From contig NZ_BBQT01000022.1 of assembly GCF_001570625.1 (NCBI RefSeq), forward strand, positions 1 through 59,097: 59,097 nucleotides of DNA. The letters are read 5' to 3'. The notes beneath the pieces were generated by a model that saw only the letters and a list, made by a program, of their open reading frames with translations, did not search any database and was not told where the DNA came from. The first letter of the stretch is position 1; every line of letters begins with the position of its first letter. Origin of the DNA: Syntrophomonas wolfei subsp. methylbutyratica. GTDB taxonomy: Bacteria; Bacillota; Syntrophomonadia; Syntrophomonadales; Syntrophomonadaceae. The translations under genes were made by a program, and so were the position numbers. Below, piece after piece: positions 1-8,130 of the stretch.

Positions 1-347
1 TCTTCCTCCTCTGCTACGATAAAAGCTGTTTTATTTCCAGCTCTATCATAGCTGATTTGGAGGATTGTGGTAAATACTGTTCATTCTTATTTGTTGTTTT
101 CTGTCCATTTTAGCTTAGCGGTTACAGAAGCCTGGAGAGCTTTGGATAGTGATGCTGATTCATTTTCCCCAATACCCTTCCACCAGTGGGTAAACGACTA
201 GTACGGTAGAGAATGTGCAGGTGGAGAAGATAGTATTCTAAAACCAAATTGCGAGACCAAAGGCTTTAATTGCAGGACAAAGGTAACCATTTCCTTTTAT
301 GTTGAAAGTGGTAAAATTAAGGACAAATAAGGAGAGGGGAAAGAAAA
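1..347. other. Left-edge stretch without a convincing gene
   Basis: No complete gene can be supported here. On the minus strand the first ~85 bases stay open off the window edge and read like protein (a Tyr-Asp-Arg-Ala-Gly-Asn-Lys-Thr segment), but a TGA lies just upstream in that frame and there is no start codon. It may be the broken 5' part of a gene outside the window. The last bases (331-340) are the purine-rich ribosome binding site of the gene starting at 348. Confidence 0.4.
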
Positions 348-521
348 ATGAGTAGAAATGAACCACCAAAACCACAACAACCGTCAAGACCACAGCAGCA
401 GCCTGTCAGGCAGCAACCGTCAAATCCGCGGCCACAGCAACCAGGGAGAAATGAAAGAAACTCCCAAAATGTACCTCCAGTTCAATATAAACCTCCGGGA
501 CCGGTTGGCCCAAGGGAATAA
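348..521 (+). CDS. Small Pro/Gln-rich protein (57 aa), function unknown
   Basis: This 57-residue reading frame starts at an ATG seven bases after a strong GGAGAGGGG ribosome binding site. It is extremely rich in Pro, Gln, Arg and Asn, with repeated PQQP and RPQQ motifs, and has no hydrophobic segment, so it should be disordered and cytoplasmic or an adaptor tail. It ends eight bases before the next gene, a membrane protein, so the two are probably co-transcribed and translationally linked. A longer overlapping frame (358-543) lacks a ribosome binding site and is probably its shadow. I do not recognise a family and assign no function. Confidence 0.6.
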   Translation: MSRNEPPKPQQPSRPQQQPVRQQPSNPRPQQPGRNERNSQNVPPVQYKPPGPVGPRE

Positions 522-529
522 TATATTCT

Positions 530-1147
530 ATGAATATTACTGATGTCGCAACCCTAGTCAAGCAATTACCAACATTAATAGCTTACTTGGTTCCAGGCTA
601 TTTCCTATTAGCGACTATGAATTTTGTGCTTTCCAGTGGAACAAAAGAAGATGAGCATTTGGGGATTAAAAGTTTGGCTATTAGCTATGTACTGATTATT
701 GCTTGTAATTCGGCCTGTAGGAACTGGGATTTATTATCTGGCGTAAATCCGAAGGTGTTAGCCATTTTAATTGCCCCGATAACTGGTTATCTATTGGCTA
801 GAATATTGTTAAGTGAAAATATTTCGTGTATTTTTAGGGGAATAGCAATTACAAGGTCTGTTCGAAACAGTTTTTTATCAGATATTGTAGACTTCGAACG
901 TGGATTACTTGCCTTGGTTTATTTACCTGAGGAAAGAAAGGTTTATAAGGGCCACATCAGGAAATTTGATGATGATGGGGAATCTGATAATACCTTTATT
1001 CTGCTCTCCAATTATGTGAAGTACGATTATGATGGAGAGGAAAAAGATAACCACGAGAACGAGAACAATTACCGTGTGTTAATAAACACTAAGGATATAT
1101 CAAGAATTGAACTGGTTTATGATATAACAAGTAAGAAAATTGAATAG
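530..1147 (+). CDS. Membrane protein, DUF6338-like (205 aa)
   Basis: The N-terminal half holds about three hydrophobic segments (roughly residues 13-33, 48-62 and 72-93), starting with a LVPGYFLL stretch that resembles the first helix of DUF6338 membrane proteins. The second half is soluble and acidic, with a Asp/Glu/Asn-rich loop around residues 160-180, and resembles a small beta-rich domain. It follows the Pro/Gln-rich ORF by eight bases and is followed by a terminator-like hairpin. The DUF6338 assignment rests on the pattern only and is tentative. It could instead be an orphan phage- or defence-associated membrane protein. Confidence 0.6.
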   Translation: MNITDVATLVKQLPTLIAYLVPGYFLLATMNFVLSSGTKEDEHLGIKSLAISYVLIIACNSACRNWDLLSGVNPKVLAILIAPITGYLLARILLSENISCIFRGIAITRSVRNSFLSDIVDFERGLLALVYLPEERKVYKGHIRKFDDDGESDNTFILLSNYVKYDYDGEEKDNHENENNYRVLINTKDISRIELVYDITSKKIE

Positions 1148-1156
1148 AGCTTAATG

Positions 1157-1183
1157 GCCTCATTTTAGAGGCTATTTTATTTA
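1157..1183 (+). terminator. Rho-independent terminator after the DUF6338-like gene
   Basis: GCCTC (1157-1161) pairs with GAGGC (1168-1172) around a six-base loop, followed by TATTTTATTT. It lies ten bases past the stop codon of the membrane protein gene. Confidence 0.55.
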
Positions 1184-1336
1184 GATGGAGGCTCCATAGC
1201 AATACTAGCTGCTTTATATCGCACTGTTCTGCTATTACCACCCAAGTAGTGAATTATCCTGGTCTTTTATGCATAAAATAGAAGCGAAGAACATATTGTG
1301 ATAAGATAAACAGAAAAAGCTAAGGGAGGAAGTGAG

Positions 1337-1645
1337 TTGAGTATGATGAAAAAAGCCTTATATTTTGGATTGGGAGCCTTGAGTATTACCCGGGATCATG
1401 CCGAAAAATTCTTCGCTGAAATGGTGGAAAAAGGTGAGATTAGCCGGGATGAGGCCAAAAACTTTGTGGATGAAGCTATAAAAAGAGGGGAAGAAGAGAA
1501 GGGCGAACTGCGCAAGACTATTCGTCAGGAATTTGAAGAAATGAAAAACACTTTTTCCTATGTGAGCAAGTCTGATTTTGAGGCCTTGGAGAAGAGGATT
1601 CGTGATCTGGAAGAAAAAATAGGCACTGGAATTCAAGGGGAATAG
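1337..1645 (+). CDS. Phasin-like coiled-coil protein
   Basis: This 102-residue protein has a short hydrophobic N-terminus followed by a long charged amphipathic helix (Glu/Lys/Arg-rich, heptad-like from residue ~20 on). It matches the phasin-like / polyhydroxyalkanoate synthesis regulator family (COG3937). Known members coat or regulate storage granules. Small proteins of this type are also found beside UbiB/AarF kinases, as here. The TTG start is preferred because AGGGAGG at 1323-1329 sits seven bases upstream; an in-frame ATG at 1343 is possible but is spaced 13 bases away. A granule role would suit an organism that makes polyhydroxyalkanoate, but that is inference. Confidence 0.7.
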   Translation: MSMMKKALYFGLGALSITRDHAEKFFAEMVEKGEISRDEAKNFVDEAIKRGEEEKGELRKTIRQEFEEMKNTFSYVSKSDFEALEKRIRDLEEKIGTGIQGE

Positions 1646-1788
1646 AGAGCTTTTGGCAACAAACAAGTAGTGCTTTGGGGGATTTTATCTTAATAGCACT
1701 CTTTGCGAAGTCATAATACAACTTGCTTGTATTCTTCGGGATGAGGGGGAGTTAGGAAACCCGTTATATACTTTTCTGGGAGGAGCTT

Positions 1789-3462
1789 TTGGTGAATTTC
1801 AGGACAGGCATTGGGTATCTGCAACATTTGCCCCGTTATAGAGAAATTGTCAATGTCTTGATCAAACATGGTTTTGGTTTTTTATTTGACCGCTTTGACT
1901 GGCCAGCCTGGCTCCATATAAAGAAAAGTTCACAGCTTGGTCATGAGCTACGCTCACCCAGTGCAGCGCAGAGGTTGCGTTTTGCCCTGGAAGACCTGGG
2001 TCCTACCTTTGTCAAGCTGGGACAATTATTAAGTACCAGGCCTGATCTCTTGCCTCCCGAATATATCAAGGAACTGGAGAAACTGCAGAATGAGGTTCCT
2101 CCCTTTGCCTTGGAAGAAATTTATCGCCTTTGCCAGGATGCAGGTATAGAACTGGAAACAGACTTTAGCTGGTTTAATCCGGAACCCTTGGCAGCAGCCT
2201 CTATTGCCCAGGTTCATGAGGCGCTTTTACCCTCAGGGCAAAAACTGGTCTTGAAAATCAAACGACCGGGCATTGATAAGACTATTGAAGCTGACCTGGA
2301 TATCTTGCGCGAACTCTGCAAAGGTTTGGAAAAGCGCAACCATTGGGCTCGCTTTTACAGACTGAGCGAGATAATGGAGGAACTGAGGCAAGCTATACAC
2401 AATGAGTTGGATTTCCGGGTTGAAGCGAGAAATGCGGAACTCTTCTATCAGACTTTTAAAAATGATAAAAATGTTATTATCCCCCAGGTCATATGGAAGT
2501 ATTCTTCAGAAAAAATACTAGCCCTGGAATATGTTCCAGGAATTAAGATATCTGATTATATCAGCCTGAAGCAGTCGGGCCTGGATACGGTTGCCATCGC
2601 TCGCAACCTGGTTGATGCCCTGTTCAAGCAGATATTTGAACAGGGCTTATTGCATGCTGACCCTCACCCGGGAAATCTAGCCATAGCTAACGGTGAAAGG
2701 ATAATATTTTACGATTTTGGCCAGGTGGGGATTATAGATGAGAGGTTGCAGGGAAAATGCATCAAGCTCTTAATCAATATGATGAGATATGATGTGGAGG
2801 GGGTCAGCCGAGCATTGCTGGCCATTGGGATTAGTGGGCAGTATGTTGATTTTGAGGAATTCAGGCGGGATGTATCCCGCCTGCAGCAGAAGTATTATGG
2901 CTTGCCTCTTTCCCAAATAAAGGTGGGGGAGGCTTTGTCCGAATTGATCGAATTATCAATAAGGTACCAACTGAGGTTGCCGCCAGAGCTCTCCTTGATG
3001 GTGAAAATGCTGATGACAGTGGAAAGCCTGGTGGCCCAGCTTGATCCTCAAATCAGTATTGTTAGCATTGCTGAACCTTATGGGAAAAAATTGCTCTTGC
3101 GAAAATTTACCCCCGAACATCTGTGGAAGGAAACCCAAAGTTCTTTATTCGAATATCTGGAGCTAATCCGTTCTTTTCCCTTTCAAATTGCTAAAATACT
3201 AAAAATCTTGGAATCAGGACAACTGAGCCTTAATATAGAATATCCCGAACTCAAACGGGCGATGGCTAAAGTTGATGTAATGTCCAACCGGATTTCACTC
3301 TCCATAATCCTGGCCAGTATTGTAATCGGAACTTCATTGGTAGCAGGAATGGAGCGAAGTAGTCTTATAAAACACATTCCTCTTGTGGAAATTGGATTTG
3401 CCACCGCTATTATTCTCGGCCTTTTCATGGTTTATTCCATATTAAAAAGCGGACGCTACTGA
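1789..3462 (+). CDS. ubiB: UbiB/AarF (ABC1) family atypical kinase
   Basis: This 557-residue protein has all the hallmarks of the UbiB/ABC1/ADCK family. The KxGQ motif is in FVKLGQLLSTRPDLLP (~res 79-94). The Ala-rich loop AAASIAQVH, the VLKIKRPG lysine, the catalytic loop LHADPHPGN and the metal-binding FYDFGQ follow in order. Two hydrophobic helices close the C-terminus. Known members are membrane-bound ATPases supporting quinone or other isoprenoid lipid metabolism. In an anaerobe without a ubiquinone pathway the substrate is unknown. It starts at TTG 1789 or GTG 1792 behind GGGAGGAG (1778-1784) and probably forms a unit with the upstream phasin-like gene. Confidence 0.9.
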   Translation: MVNFRTGIGYLQHLPRYREIVNVLIKHGFGFLFDRFDWPAWLHIKKSSQLGHELRSPSAAQRLRFALEDLGPTFVKLGQLLSTRPDLLPPEYIKELEKLQNEVPPFALEEIYRLCQDAGIELETDFSWFNPEPLAAASIAQVHEALLPSGQKLVLKIKRPGIDKTIEADLDILRELCKGLEKRNHWARFYRLSEIMEELRQAIHNELDFRVEARNAELFYQTFKNDKNVIIPQVIWKYSSEKILALEYVPGIKISDYISLKQSGLDTVAIARNLVDALFKQIFEQGLLHADPHPGNLAIANGERIIFYDFGQVGIIDERLQGKCIKLLINMMRYDVEGVSRALLAIGISGQYVDFEEFRRDVSRLQQKYYGLPLSQIKVGEALSELIELSIRYQLRLPPELSLMVKMLMTVESLVAQLDPQISIVSIAEPYGKKLLLRKFTPEHLWKETQSSLFEYLELIRSFPFQIAKILKILESGQLSLNIEYPELKRAMAKVDVMSNRISLSIILASIVIGTSLVAGMERSSLIKHIPLVEIGFATAIILGLFMVYSILKSGRY

Positions 3463-3476
3463 ACGCAAGCCGCCTC

Positions 3477-3596
3477 TTTTAAGCCTCGGAAGAAACTGTG
3501 GAGCAGTATCAATGTTTAAGCCTCGGAAGAAACTGCGGCGTAGTTTCAACACACCGCTGCAACAAAGAAGCGGGGGACAAATTTCACTTCGTTATA
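3477..3596 (-). repeat. Dispersed repeat family A, inverted and internally deleted copy
   Basis: Read on the minus strand this begins TATAACGAAGTGAAAT, continues with CCCCCGCTTCTTT, and ends in two tandem tails, each ending in CAGTTTCTTCCGAGGCTTAA. The same modules occur at 14872, 29801, 42584, 51592, 52737 and 53914. The central part present in the 51.6 kb copy is missing here. Short ORFs crossing it are not genes. Confidence 0.7.
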
Positions 3597-3632
3597 TTTA
3601 CTCGTTATACAAGAAAAATGCTTTTGAACAGC

Positions 3633-3863
3633 TCAAACGGATGAGTTCATTTTCTTTAATAGTCCGTCCAGAACGGTCTGATATTTTATCAAAGTGCGTC
3701 GTTGTTTATCAGTACTGAAGTGATGAGCCTCCAGGTCGTAGCGAGTAATTAAGAGAGCGTTAAAAACCCTTTCTTCAAAACTCATGTTACCCGGTTTAAA
3801 ATAACTGTTTAGTTTTTGAATAACATATTTTTCTTCTTCGCTTAACTTCATTGGCTTGGGCAA
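3633..3863 (-). CDS. Hypothetical protein, 76 aa
   Basis: The gene uses a TTG start at 3863 behind a perfect AAAGGAGGT ribosome binding site at about eight bases, which makes translation convincing. The product is a small, charged, mostly helical protein (starts MPKPMKLSEEEKYV) with no membrane segment or cysteine motif. The sequence contains FEERVFNALLITRYDLEAHHF, which suggests a compact helical domain. I do not recognise the family. Its 3' end points at the family A repeat, and it is divergent from the T-box operon. Confidence 0.6.
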   Translation of the reverse strand: MPKPMKLSEEEKYVIQKLNSYFKPGNMSFEERVFNALLITRYDLEAHHFSTDKQRRTLIKYQTVLDGLLKKMNSSV

Positions 3864-4091
3864 AGAAATTACCTCCTTTAGATTCCTATGTATTAATTAA
3901 AACCACCTTTTTAAAAAACTGCCCCTGGGGAAGCTGCCTTTATACCTTTCGCCCCATAATCAAAGTAATTAAAACCTAAAGCAATAATATGTTTTTTTGC
4001 GAAAAATAGTTCAGCAAAACTTTGTTTGTTAATGAAGTATTTTACACCTTGACTAATAGCCCACGGAAGTGATAGCATATTCTATAAATTT
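3864..4091. other. Divergent intergenic region between the 76-aa gene and the T-box leader
   Basis: It holds the ribosome binding site of the minus-strand 76-aa gene and the promoter of the T-box transcript. No ORF with a ribosome binding site and no further structured element was seen. Confidence 0.5.
4049..4078 (+). promoter_or_regulatory. Predicted vegetative promoter of the alaRT T-box leader
   Basis: A -35 TTGACT (4049-4054) and -10 TAGCAT (4073-4078) are separated by 18 bases, placing transcription start near 4085, just before the T-box stem I. Confidence 0.5.
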
Positions 4092-4329
4092 AAAAACAAA
4101 AAACGATGATCAGAAGAGTAATTGCTTTAGCTGTTTGGCAGAGAACCGGGGTATGCTGAAAACCTGGTATCAGTTGGGTAATGAAAGCCACCTGAGAGTT
4201 CCGGTGAAATATCCTAAGCGATAGCAAGCCGGACGGAATCCATCCGTTATTGGAATAGAGCCGGGCCTTGGCCAATCAGGGTGGTACCGCGGGAGCAACT
4301 CTCGTCCCTTACAGGATGAGGGTTTTTTT
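4092..4329 (+). ncRNA. T-box riboswitch leader, predicted alanine-specific
   Basis: The canonical T-box sequence AGGGTGGTACCGCG is at 4278-4291. The stem I distal signature (GCAGAGAACCGG ... GCTGAAAACCTGG) is at about 4138-4167. The helix above the specifier loop pairs ATTG(C)TTTAGCTG with CAGTTGGGTAAT. The 3' side of the specifier loop reads GAAAGCCAC, giving GCC (4187-4189, Ala) followed by A. A terminator hairpin CTCGTCC/GGATGAG followed by a T-run ends the leader at ~4329. Uncharged tRNA should stabilise the antiterminator and permit readthrough into alaR-alaT. An alanine specifier agrees with the downstream transaminase. The T-box call is near certain; the specifier is inferred by hand folding. 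Confidence 0.93.
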
Positions 4330-4381
4330 ATTTATTATTAGGCTTTTGCAACTGCCCAAGTAAAGAAGGAGGAAAAATTAG

Positions 4382-4870
4382 ATGGAACTGGAAAGAAGGA
4401 TTCTGCATTTGCTGGAGAATAATGCACGTTTAAGCTGCAAAGCCATAGCTACCATGTTGGATGAGGATGAAGCGAGAATTAAAAATATTATCGAACAAAT
4501 GGAAAAACAGAAGATAATACTGGGCTACAACACCATCATTAACTGGGAACTGCTGGGCAATGATGGAGTTACTGCCATGATTGATGTTAAAGTAACTCCG
4601 GAAAGGGAAGTGGGCTTCAATAGTGTGGCAGAAAAAATCTACCGCTATCCGGAAGTTCGCTGTGTTTATCTCATGAGTGGTACCTATGACCTCTCCGTGG
4701 TAGTAAATGGAGAAAGCATGAAGGATATTGCCTGGTTTGTCTCTCATAAGCTCTCCACCCTGGATCATGTGCAAAGCACTGTAACCCATTTTATTCTCAA
4801 GCGTTATAAACAGGAAAACTTTATTTTTGAGGAACCGGAAGAAGACAGAAGATTGGTGGTGAGCCCGTGA
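4382..4870 (+). CDS. alaR: Lrp/AsnC-family regulator, AlaR-like
   Basis: This 162-residue protein has an N-terminal AsnC-type winged helix-turn-helix (res ~1-55) and a C-terminal RAM/Lrp effector domain (res ~65-145, with VRCVYLMSGTYDLSVVV). It sits behind an alanine T-box and overlaps the next gene, a class I aminotransferase, by four bases (GTGA). The same regulator-aminotransferase order is known for the B. subtilis alaR-alaT (yugGH) operon, where AlaR activates alanine transaminase synthesis. The symbol rests on that synteny plus the leader. A general Lrp-like role is the alternative. Confidence 0.75.
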   Translation: MELERRILHLLENNARLSCKAIATMLDEDEARIKNIIEQMEKQKIILGYNTIINWELLGNDGVTAMIDVKVTPEREVGFNSVAEKIYRYPEVRCVYLMSGTYDLSVVVNGESMKDIAWFVSHKLSTLDHVQSTVTHFILKRYKQENFIFEEPEEDRRLVVSP

Positions 4871-6060
4871 ACAGTATGAAACGCTATATTTCCAATACGG
4901 TAGAATCCATACCCCCATCGGGGATTAGAAAGTTCTTCGATCTGGTTACCCAGATGGATGGGGTAATTTCCCTGGGGGTAGGAGAGCCGGATTTCGTTAC
5001 CCCCTGGCATATACGAGAGGCTGGTTGTTATTCTCTGGAAAGAGGCTATACCATGTATACTTCCAACCAGGGCCTGTTGGAATTACGGGAAGAAATAGCC
5101 GCATATGAGAACCGGCGGATAGGGATAGAGTATTCACCGGAAAAAGAGGTGCTGGTCACGGTCGGTGTTAGTGAAGCAGTAGATTTGGCTATGCGGGCTC
5201 TGCTTGAACCTGGTGATGAAGTTTTGGTACCTGAGCCTTCTTTTGTCTCCTATGCGCCAGGAGCCACCCTGGCTTATGGCACTGCTGTGCCGGTTCCGAC
5301 TTATGATATAGACCAGTACCGTTTGCGTCCGGATATTCTATCCCATTATATTACCCCCAGGAGTAAAATTCTGGTTCTGGCCTATCCCAACAATCCTACT
5401 GGGGGAGTAATGTATGAAGAGGATTTAGAGGCTTTGCGGGATATCATAATTAAAAACGACTTGCTGGTGATATCTGATGAAATTTACTCCGAGCTGACAT
5501 ATTATGGACGACATGTTTCTATTGCCAGTCTACCCGGTATGAAAGATCGTACTATAATGATGAATGGTTTTTCCAAGGCCTTTGCCATGACCGGCTGGAG
5601 AATTGGTTACGCCTGCGGCCATCAAGATGTAATCGGAGCCATGACCAAAATACATCAATATACTATTATGTGTGCATCGATTATGGGACAAAAGGCGGCC
5701 ATCGAAGCTCTTCGTCATGGCGAAACAGAAATGAGAAAAATGGTGGACAACTATAATTACCGCCGCAAACTAATCTTATCCGGATTGCAGGAAATAGGAT
5801 TGGACTGCTTTGAACCACGAGGGGCCTTTTATTGTTTTCCTTCCATCAAAAAAAGCGGGATGAGCAGTGAAGATTTCTGTGAGAAGCTGCTCTGGGAAGA
5901 AAAGGTTGCGGTAGTACCCGGTAATGCTTTTGGCGCCAGTGGGGATGGGCATATCAGATGTTGTTATGCCGCCAGCATACCTAATATTGAAGAAGCCCTG
6001 GAGAGGATGGATAGATTTCTTCGGCGACATAAAGAAATAAGAATCAGCAATATTGTGTAA
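4867..6060 (+). CDS. alaT: Class I/II PLP aminotransferase, AlaT-like alanine transaminase
   Basis: This 397-residue fold-type I aminotransferase starts PPSGIRKFFDLVTQMDGVISLGVGEPDF, shares the KAFAMTGWRIGY signature, and carries the PLP lysine at about residue 237 (NGFSKAFAMTGW). Other PLP contacts visible are AYPNNPTGG and ISDEIYSEL. The GTG start at 4867 overlaps the alaR stop, so translation should be coupled; an ATG at 4876 is an alternative. It should interconvert pyruvate and glutamate with alanine and 2-oxoglutarate. The alanine T-box ahead of the operon would switch it on when tRNA-Ala is uncharged. Aspartate or aromatic aminotransferase activity cannot be excluded from sequence alone. 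Confidence 0.8.
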   Translation: MNSMKRYISNTVESIPPSGIRKFFDLVTQMDGVISLGVGEPDFVTPWHIREAGCYSLERGYTMYTSNQGLLELREEIAAYENRRIGIEYSPEKEVLVTVGVSEAVDLAMRALLEPGDEVLVPEPSFVSYAPGATLAYGTAVPVPTYDIDQYRLRPDILSHYITPRSKILVLAYPNNPTGGVMYEEDLEALRDIIIKNDLLVISDEIYSELTYYGRHVSIASLPGMKDRTIMMNGFSKAFAMTGWRIGYACGHQDVIGAMTKIHQYTIMCASIMGQKAAIEALRHGETEMRKMVDNYNYRRKLILSGLQEIGLDCFEPRGAFYCFPSIKKSGMSSEDFCEKLLWEEKVAVVPGNAFGASGDGHIRCCYAASIPNIEEALERMDRFLRRHKEIRISNIV

Positions 6061-6172
6061 AGAAATAGGGTATTATATCGAAGTGAAACATAATTATACG
6101 ATAAATAACTAAAGGAATTATATAATTTGAATGGAAACCTCTTTTAATGAACAAATTGAAGGAGGTTTTTTC

Positions 6173-6649
6173 GTGATCGGTGATATTACTGTTAACGAGG
6201 TTGAACTTCTGAATGCTTACCAGATATTGGGACCGTCAGGGCAAAAAGGCCTAAAAGATTATCTCCGCTACTTGCTCTATAAACAATACAAACGGGAAGC
6301 CATGGCAGCAGTGTTCCATAACAAACTTTTGCACAATTTGTTTCACAGCCTTTTACATCTGGTGGAAAGGGATGATTTTGACCTGATGCAAATTGAAAAA
6401 CGGGTCAAACAGATTAAGGAACTATATTATGGCATATTTGAGCAGGTGCATAATCGTTTTGCCGAAGTTATTGATGATTTAGACAGTTGTGAAGTAGTCA
6501 AGGAATTTGGCCATAATAGTTTTGAAAACATAGATAAGGCCATTAGAAGCGGCAATCATATAATGCTTAGATTTGAGATTATTGATTTTCATCAGGGTTT
6601 TTGTCGTTTATCACAAAAAAGAGATGCTAGAAATATAGTTGCGGTATAA
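6173..6649 (+). CDS. Hypothetical protein, 158 aa
   Basis: I do not recognise this helical, His-rich, Tyr-rich protein (…FHNKLLHNLFHSLLHLVERDD… around residues 45-65 of the chosen start). It has no membrane segment or known motif. The GTG at 6173 is chosen because GAAGGAGG ends seven bases upstream. The longer in-frame ATG at 6131 has no ribosome binding site and lies only a few bases after a TATAAT (6121-6126), so it would fall at or before transcription start. The gene is monocistronic, closed by a strong terminator at 6721. Confidence 0.6.
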   Translation: MIGDITVNEVELLNAYQILGPSGQKGLKDYLRYLLYKQYKREAMAAVFHNKLLHNLFHSLLHLVERDDFDLMQIEKRVKQIKELYYGIFEQVHNRFAEVIDDLDSCEVVKEFGHNSFENIDKAIRSGNHIMLRFEIIDFHQGFCRLSQKRDARNIVAV

Positions 6650-6720
6650 GTGGATTTATTATTGCTGCAGAGTTACAGCAGGATGTTTAGCCGGGATAAT
6701 TCCATAGAATCCTAAATAAT

Positions 6721-6743
6721 CCAGGACATAGTTCCTGGTTTTT
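6721..6743 (+). terminator. Rho-independent terminator
   Basis: CCAGGA pairs with TCCTGG around CATAGT, followed directly by a run of five T. It closes the unit of the 158-aa hypothetical gene. Confidence 0.75.
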
Positions 6744-6850
6744 CTCTTTCCTAATCAGTCAAGTCTGATTTTCATGCAGAAATATGTTTTGCTCCATAGT
6801 TTATATAGTTAATTTACGGCTTTTTGGTTTAAAGCTAATATTATTTAGTT

Positions 6851-6879
6851 TGTAGATTTTTTATTTGAAGTGTTATAAT
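6851..6879 (+). promoter_or_regulatory. Predicted promoter of the dnaD-dnaB-like unit
   Basis: A perfect -10 TATAAT (6874-6879) lies 17 bases after a weak -35 TGTAGA (6851-6856). The downstream gene starts at 6911 behind GGAGG (6896-6900). Confidence 0.45.
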
Positions 6880-6910
6880 TCCTTTACTTGGACATGGAGG
6901 TCAAAACAAT

Positions 6911-8083
6911 ATGGAAAATAAAATGGCCTGGTTGGAAATCTTTCGCTGGGGTTTTGTGAGTTTACCCGGTATGCTTTTCGCTTATGCCCGAGAATTGGAT
7001 TTGGAACTAGAAGATATTGCTGTGATAGCAGCCTTGCTATATACCATAGAAAGAACCAAACCTTTGTATCAAACCGGCATAAAGATAGGACAAGTTCTCC
7101 AAGCCTGTCCTTCTCTAGGTAAGATAAAAATCTCCCGCCGCTTAAATCGCCTGCAAAAATTAGGCATAGTCTCCCTTCAAGATAATCAAAATTTGGCTGA
7201 TAGGGAAGTGTTTTTAGAACCGTTGGCCAGGAAATTGGAATCCCTTATAAGAAGAGACCACTCTTGTTTTTACCACTCAACTCCTGCACCTGCAGATAAT
7301 CCCAGTCCTTCAAAAGATATGGATAATCTTTTGGAGGAATATCGCCTTAAGATTGAGCAACTGGAATTGCAGATAGAGGAGAACAAGCTGGTTTCCCGGG
7401 AACTTATGAAGCAATCCAGCTCGGATTTTAAGAAAGTTGGAGATTTTATAGCCAAAAAAACGGGCAACTTGATGAGTGTAAAAATGGCCGGCGAGCTAAA
7501 CAAATGGCTGGAAGAGCTGGCCTTATCCCCGGAGTTTCTCTTATGCATACTGGAAATGTGTTTTGAGCGAAGCATTTACAACCCACGGGATATCAGCCAG
7601 ATTGCCCGGGATATAAAAGAATACTCCATCAATACCGTTGAAGGGCTGGAAAGCTATTTTAAAAAATATGTGGATGTGGAAAAGAACCGGGCCTTAAGAG
7701 TCAACAAGTTTGACCCGGATATTGCGGAATTTGGAAGCTTTACCGGCATTGACATGGCTGCCGAAGCTCGTAAGAAGGTTTACTATAAATGGCGGCATGA
7801 TTGGGGCTTTTCTCATGCTATGATCATGAAAGCTGGAGAAGTAATGTGTCAGCGAACCAAAAATGCCGGTCTGGAATATATGGACAGCGTTCTTCATGAT
7901 TGGATGAGTAAAGAAATCCGGCAGGTAGAAGAAGTGGACAAAGAAATAGCCCAATTAAAACTAAGAAATAAGAAGGAAAAACCCATAGCAGCCAGCAACT
8001 ATGATAAACGAAAGCCTATCAACCTGGAATACGAAATCTATGTGCCTCCTTCTAGTACAGGCGGAGCCAAAAATAAGGTATAA
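6911..8083 (+). CDS. DnaD-domain primosome/helicase-loader-like protein
   Basis: This 390-residue protein has an N-terminal winged-helix-like region (res ~1-110), a predicted coiled coil (res ~137-165, Glu/Leu/Lys-rich) and a C-terminal DnaD/DnaB2-type domain (res ~265-340). The domain includes the aromatic signature YMDSVLHDWMSKE, equivalent to the YxxxIxxW motif of DnaD domains. Known DnaD proteins remodel DNA and load the replicative helicase. The next gene is a DnaB-like helicase, so the pair probably forms a loader-helicase unit. It is much longer than B. subtilis DnaD (~230 aa) and nearer in size to a DnaB-type initiation protein. It may be the host primosome protein or one of old plasmid or phage origin. 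Confidence 0.75.
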   Translation: MENKMAWLEIFRWGFVSLPGMLFAYARELDLELEDIAVIAALLYTIERTKPLYQTGIKIGQVLQACPSLGKIKISRRLNRLQKLGIVSLQDNQNLADREVFLEPLARKLESLIRRDHSCFYHSTPAPADNPSPSKDMDNLLEEYRLKIEQLELQIEENKLVSRELMKQSSSDFKKVGDFIAKKTGNLMSVKMAGELNKWLEELALSPEFLLCILEMCFERSIYNPRDISQIARDIKEYSINTVEGLESYFKKYVDVEKNRALRVNKFDPDIAEFGSFTGIDMAAEARKKVYYKWRHDWGFSHAMIMKAGEVMCQRTKNAGLEYMDSVLHDWMSKEIRQVEEVDKEIAQLKLRNKKEKPIAASNYDKRKPINLEYEIYVPPSSTGGAKNKV

Positions 8084-8087
8084 TAGA

Positions 8088-8116
8088 AACCGGGGATATT
8101 CTCCCCGGTTTTATTT
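8088..8116 (+). terminator. Strong hairpin between dnaD-like and dnaB-like genes
   Basis: AACCGGGGA (8088-8096) pairs perfectly with TCCCCGGTT (8102-8110) around a five-base loop, followed by TTATTT. It looks like an intrinsic terminator, yet it sits in a 47-base gap between two functionally linked genes. Partial termination or processing could set the loader-to-helicase ratio. Confidence 0.6.
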
Positions 8117-8130
8117 GGATGGTGATTCCT

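Noticed and set aside
1-85. Open minus-strand frame at the left edge
   Set aside because: Reads like protein but is blocked by a TGA directly upstream and has no start codon; could be a broken gene extending outside the window.
3512-3718. 68-aa plus-strand frame across the family A repeat
   Set aside because: Built almost wholly of repeat sequence and antisense of the supported 76-aa gene.
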